The translations under genes and the position numbers were made by a program. From the NCBI RefSeq assembly GCF_016466415.2, contig NZ_CP066772.2, forward strand, positions 186,001-250,000: DNA of 64,000 nt, in the 5' to 3' direction. Under the pieces are notes generated by a model. The model was given only the letters and a program-made list of their open reading frames with translations. It had not been told where the DNA came from and did no database searches. The DNA is from Ralstonia pickettii. Lineage in GTDB: Bacteria > Pseudomonadota > Gammaproteobacteria > Burkholderiales > Burkholderiaceae. Positions 63,747 to 64,000 of this stretch are shown here, piece by piece. Every line of letters begins with the position of its first letter. Positions within the stretch are counted from its first letter, which is position 1.

Positions 63747-63789
63747 GATCGGGTCCGATAAGCATCTGCGCCGGCGGAAGTCTCTCTAC

Positions 63790-63816
63790 ATAACGGCACG
63801 GTCCGCAGCTTCTTTA
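63790..63816 (-). promoter_or_regulatory. Sigma-28 (FliA) promoter of fliDST
   Basis: On the minus strand, TAAAGAAG (63816-63809), an 11-bp spacer, then GCCGTTAT (63797-63790). The sigma-28 consensus is TAAAGTTT-N11-GCCGATAA, so the -35 matches in six of eight positions, the spacing is exact and the -10 differs at two positions. It lies 44 bp before the fliD start. Confidence 0.8.
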
Positions 63817-63873
63817 GGGCAGGTTATGCAGGCGCCACCCATGCAGAAGAGGGGTATCCGACAAAAGGAAAAA

Positions 63874-63900
63874 GGCCGACGCCCCCGAGGAGCGCCGGCC
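63874..63900 (-). terminator. Intrinsic terminator after fliC
   Basis: GGCCGACGC (63874-63882) pairs with GCGCCGGCC (63892-63900) with one mismatch. On the minus strand it is followed by a T-rich tract (TTTTTCCTTTTG). It lies about 45 bp after the flagellin stop codon and separates fliC from the fliDST promoter. Confidence 0.75.
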
Positions 63901-63944
63901 CTTGGCCCAGCCGCAAGACGGCTGGGTGGCATCCAGCTTACTGA

Positions 63945-64000
63945 TTAGCCCTTCAGCAGGCTCAGGATGCTGTTCGGTGCCGAGTTGGCTTGCGCCAGCA
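63945..64000 (-). CDS. fliC: Flagellin FliC, C-terminal end only (partial)
   Basis: Only the last 17 codons and the stop lie in the window. They read LAQANSAPNSILSLLKG, a typical flagellin C-terminus (the D0 helix ending AQANxxPNxxLxLL). The gene extends beyond the right edge. Its position before fliDST and next to a glycosylation island makes it the probable acceptor of the sugar. Confidence 0.85.
   Translation of the reverse strand, partial: LAQANSAPNSILSLLKG

Overview
The window looks like the second replicon (chromosome 2 or megaplasmid) of a Ralstonia-type betaproteobacterium. This is inferred from the high GC content, Burkholderiales-style gene content and codon use, and a leftward fliKJIHGF block facing a rightward fliE, as in Ralstonia. 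No rRNA, tRNA, IS element, integrase, CRISPR array or replication origin was seen.

Region by region. 0-5.3 kb: 2-hydroxyacid dehydrogenase, a branched-chain amino-acid-type binding protein divergent from a TetR regulator, an MFS transporter and a HIT hydrolase, then a decayed histidine-kinase fragment. 5.8-18 kb is a sulfur-flavoured block: a DUF2917 protein divergent from a TauD/TfdA dioxygenase, an M20 peptidase, a methionine-type ABC importer (metQ-metN-metI), and a four-gene leftward operon of rhodanese, EpsC-type serine acetyltransferase, family 2 encapsulin shell and cysteine desulfurase with a long cargo-type N-terminal extension. A MocR-type (GntR/aminotransferase) regulator is divergent from that operon. 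Its upstream region and the DUF2917/TauD intergenic region carry the same operator, three half-sites in the same order and spacing, so one regulator probably controls both loci.

18-40 kb is ordinary accessory metabolism and regulation. It holds an enoyl-CoA hydratase/MarR/hydrolase operon with a double operator, ArsR plus a tandem SRPBCC protein, a LysR/tautomerase pair with a 41-residue membrane peptide, an AraC/GyrI gene split by an in-frame amber codon, hydrolases, a stand-alone KAS III, a CPG2-like peptidase, SDR and phosphatase genes, and LysR/LysE. It also holds an unrecognised 351-residue protein, a fosmidomycin-resistance-type MFS pump, AI-2E and DUF1345 membrane proteins, small lipoproteins, a secreted three-repeat peptide and a DedA-rhodanese fusion. 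A small unknown gene here sits directly behind two near-perfect LexA boxes.

40.4-64 kb is the flagellar region: fliK, J, I, H, G, F (leftward), fliE (rightward), then about 10 kb of translationally coupled sugar and glycosyltransferase genes, a second fliE whose last 73 codons match the first in 71 residues, ohr-ohrR, a second copy of the TPR-type glycosyltransferase, and then fliT, fliS, fliD and the end of fliC (leftward). A sigma-28 promoter precedes fliDST. The sugar genes (glucose-1-phosphate cytidylyltransferase, CDP-glucose 4,6-dehydratase, epimerase, PLP aminotransferase, C-methyltransferase-type protein, GNAT, WbqC-like, PhyH-like and CmcI-like enzymes, three glycosyltransferases) read as a pathway to a CDP-activated, branched, N-acylated amino-deoxy sugar for flagellin glycosylation. 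This island between duplicated fliE genes is the most interesting feature of the window, followed by the encapsulin sulfur compartment with its shared operator.
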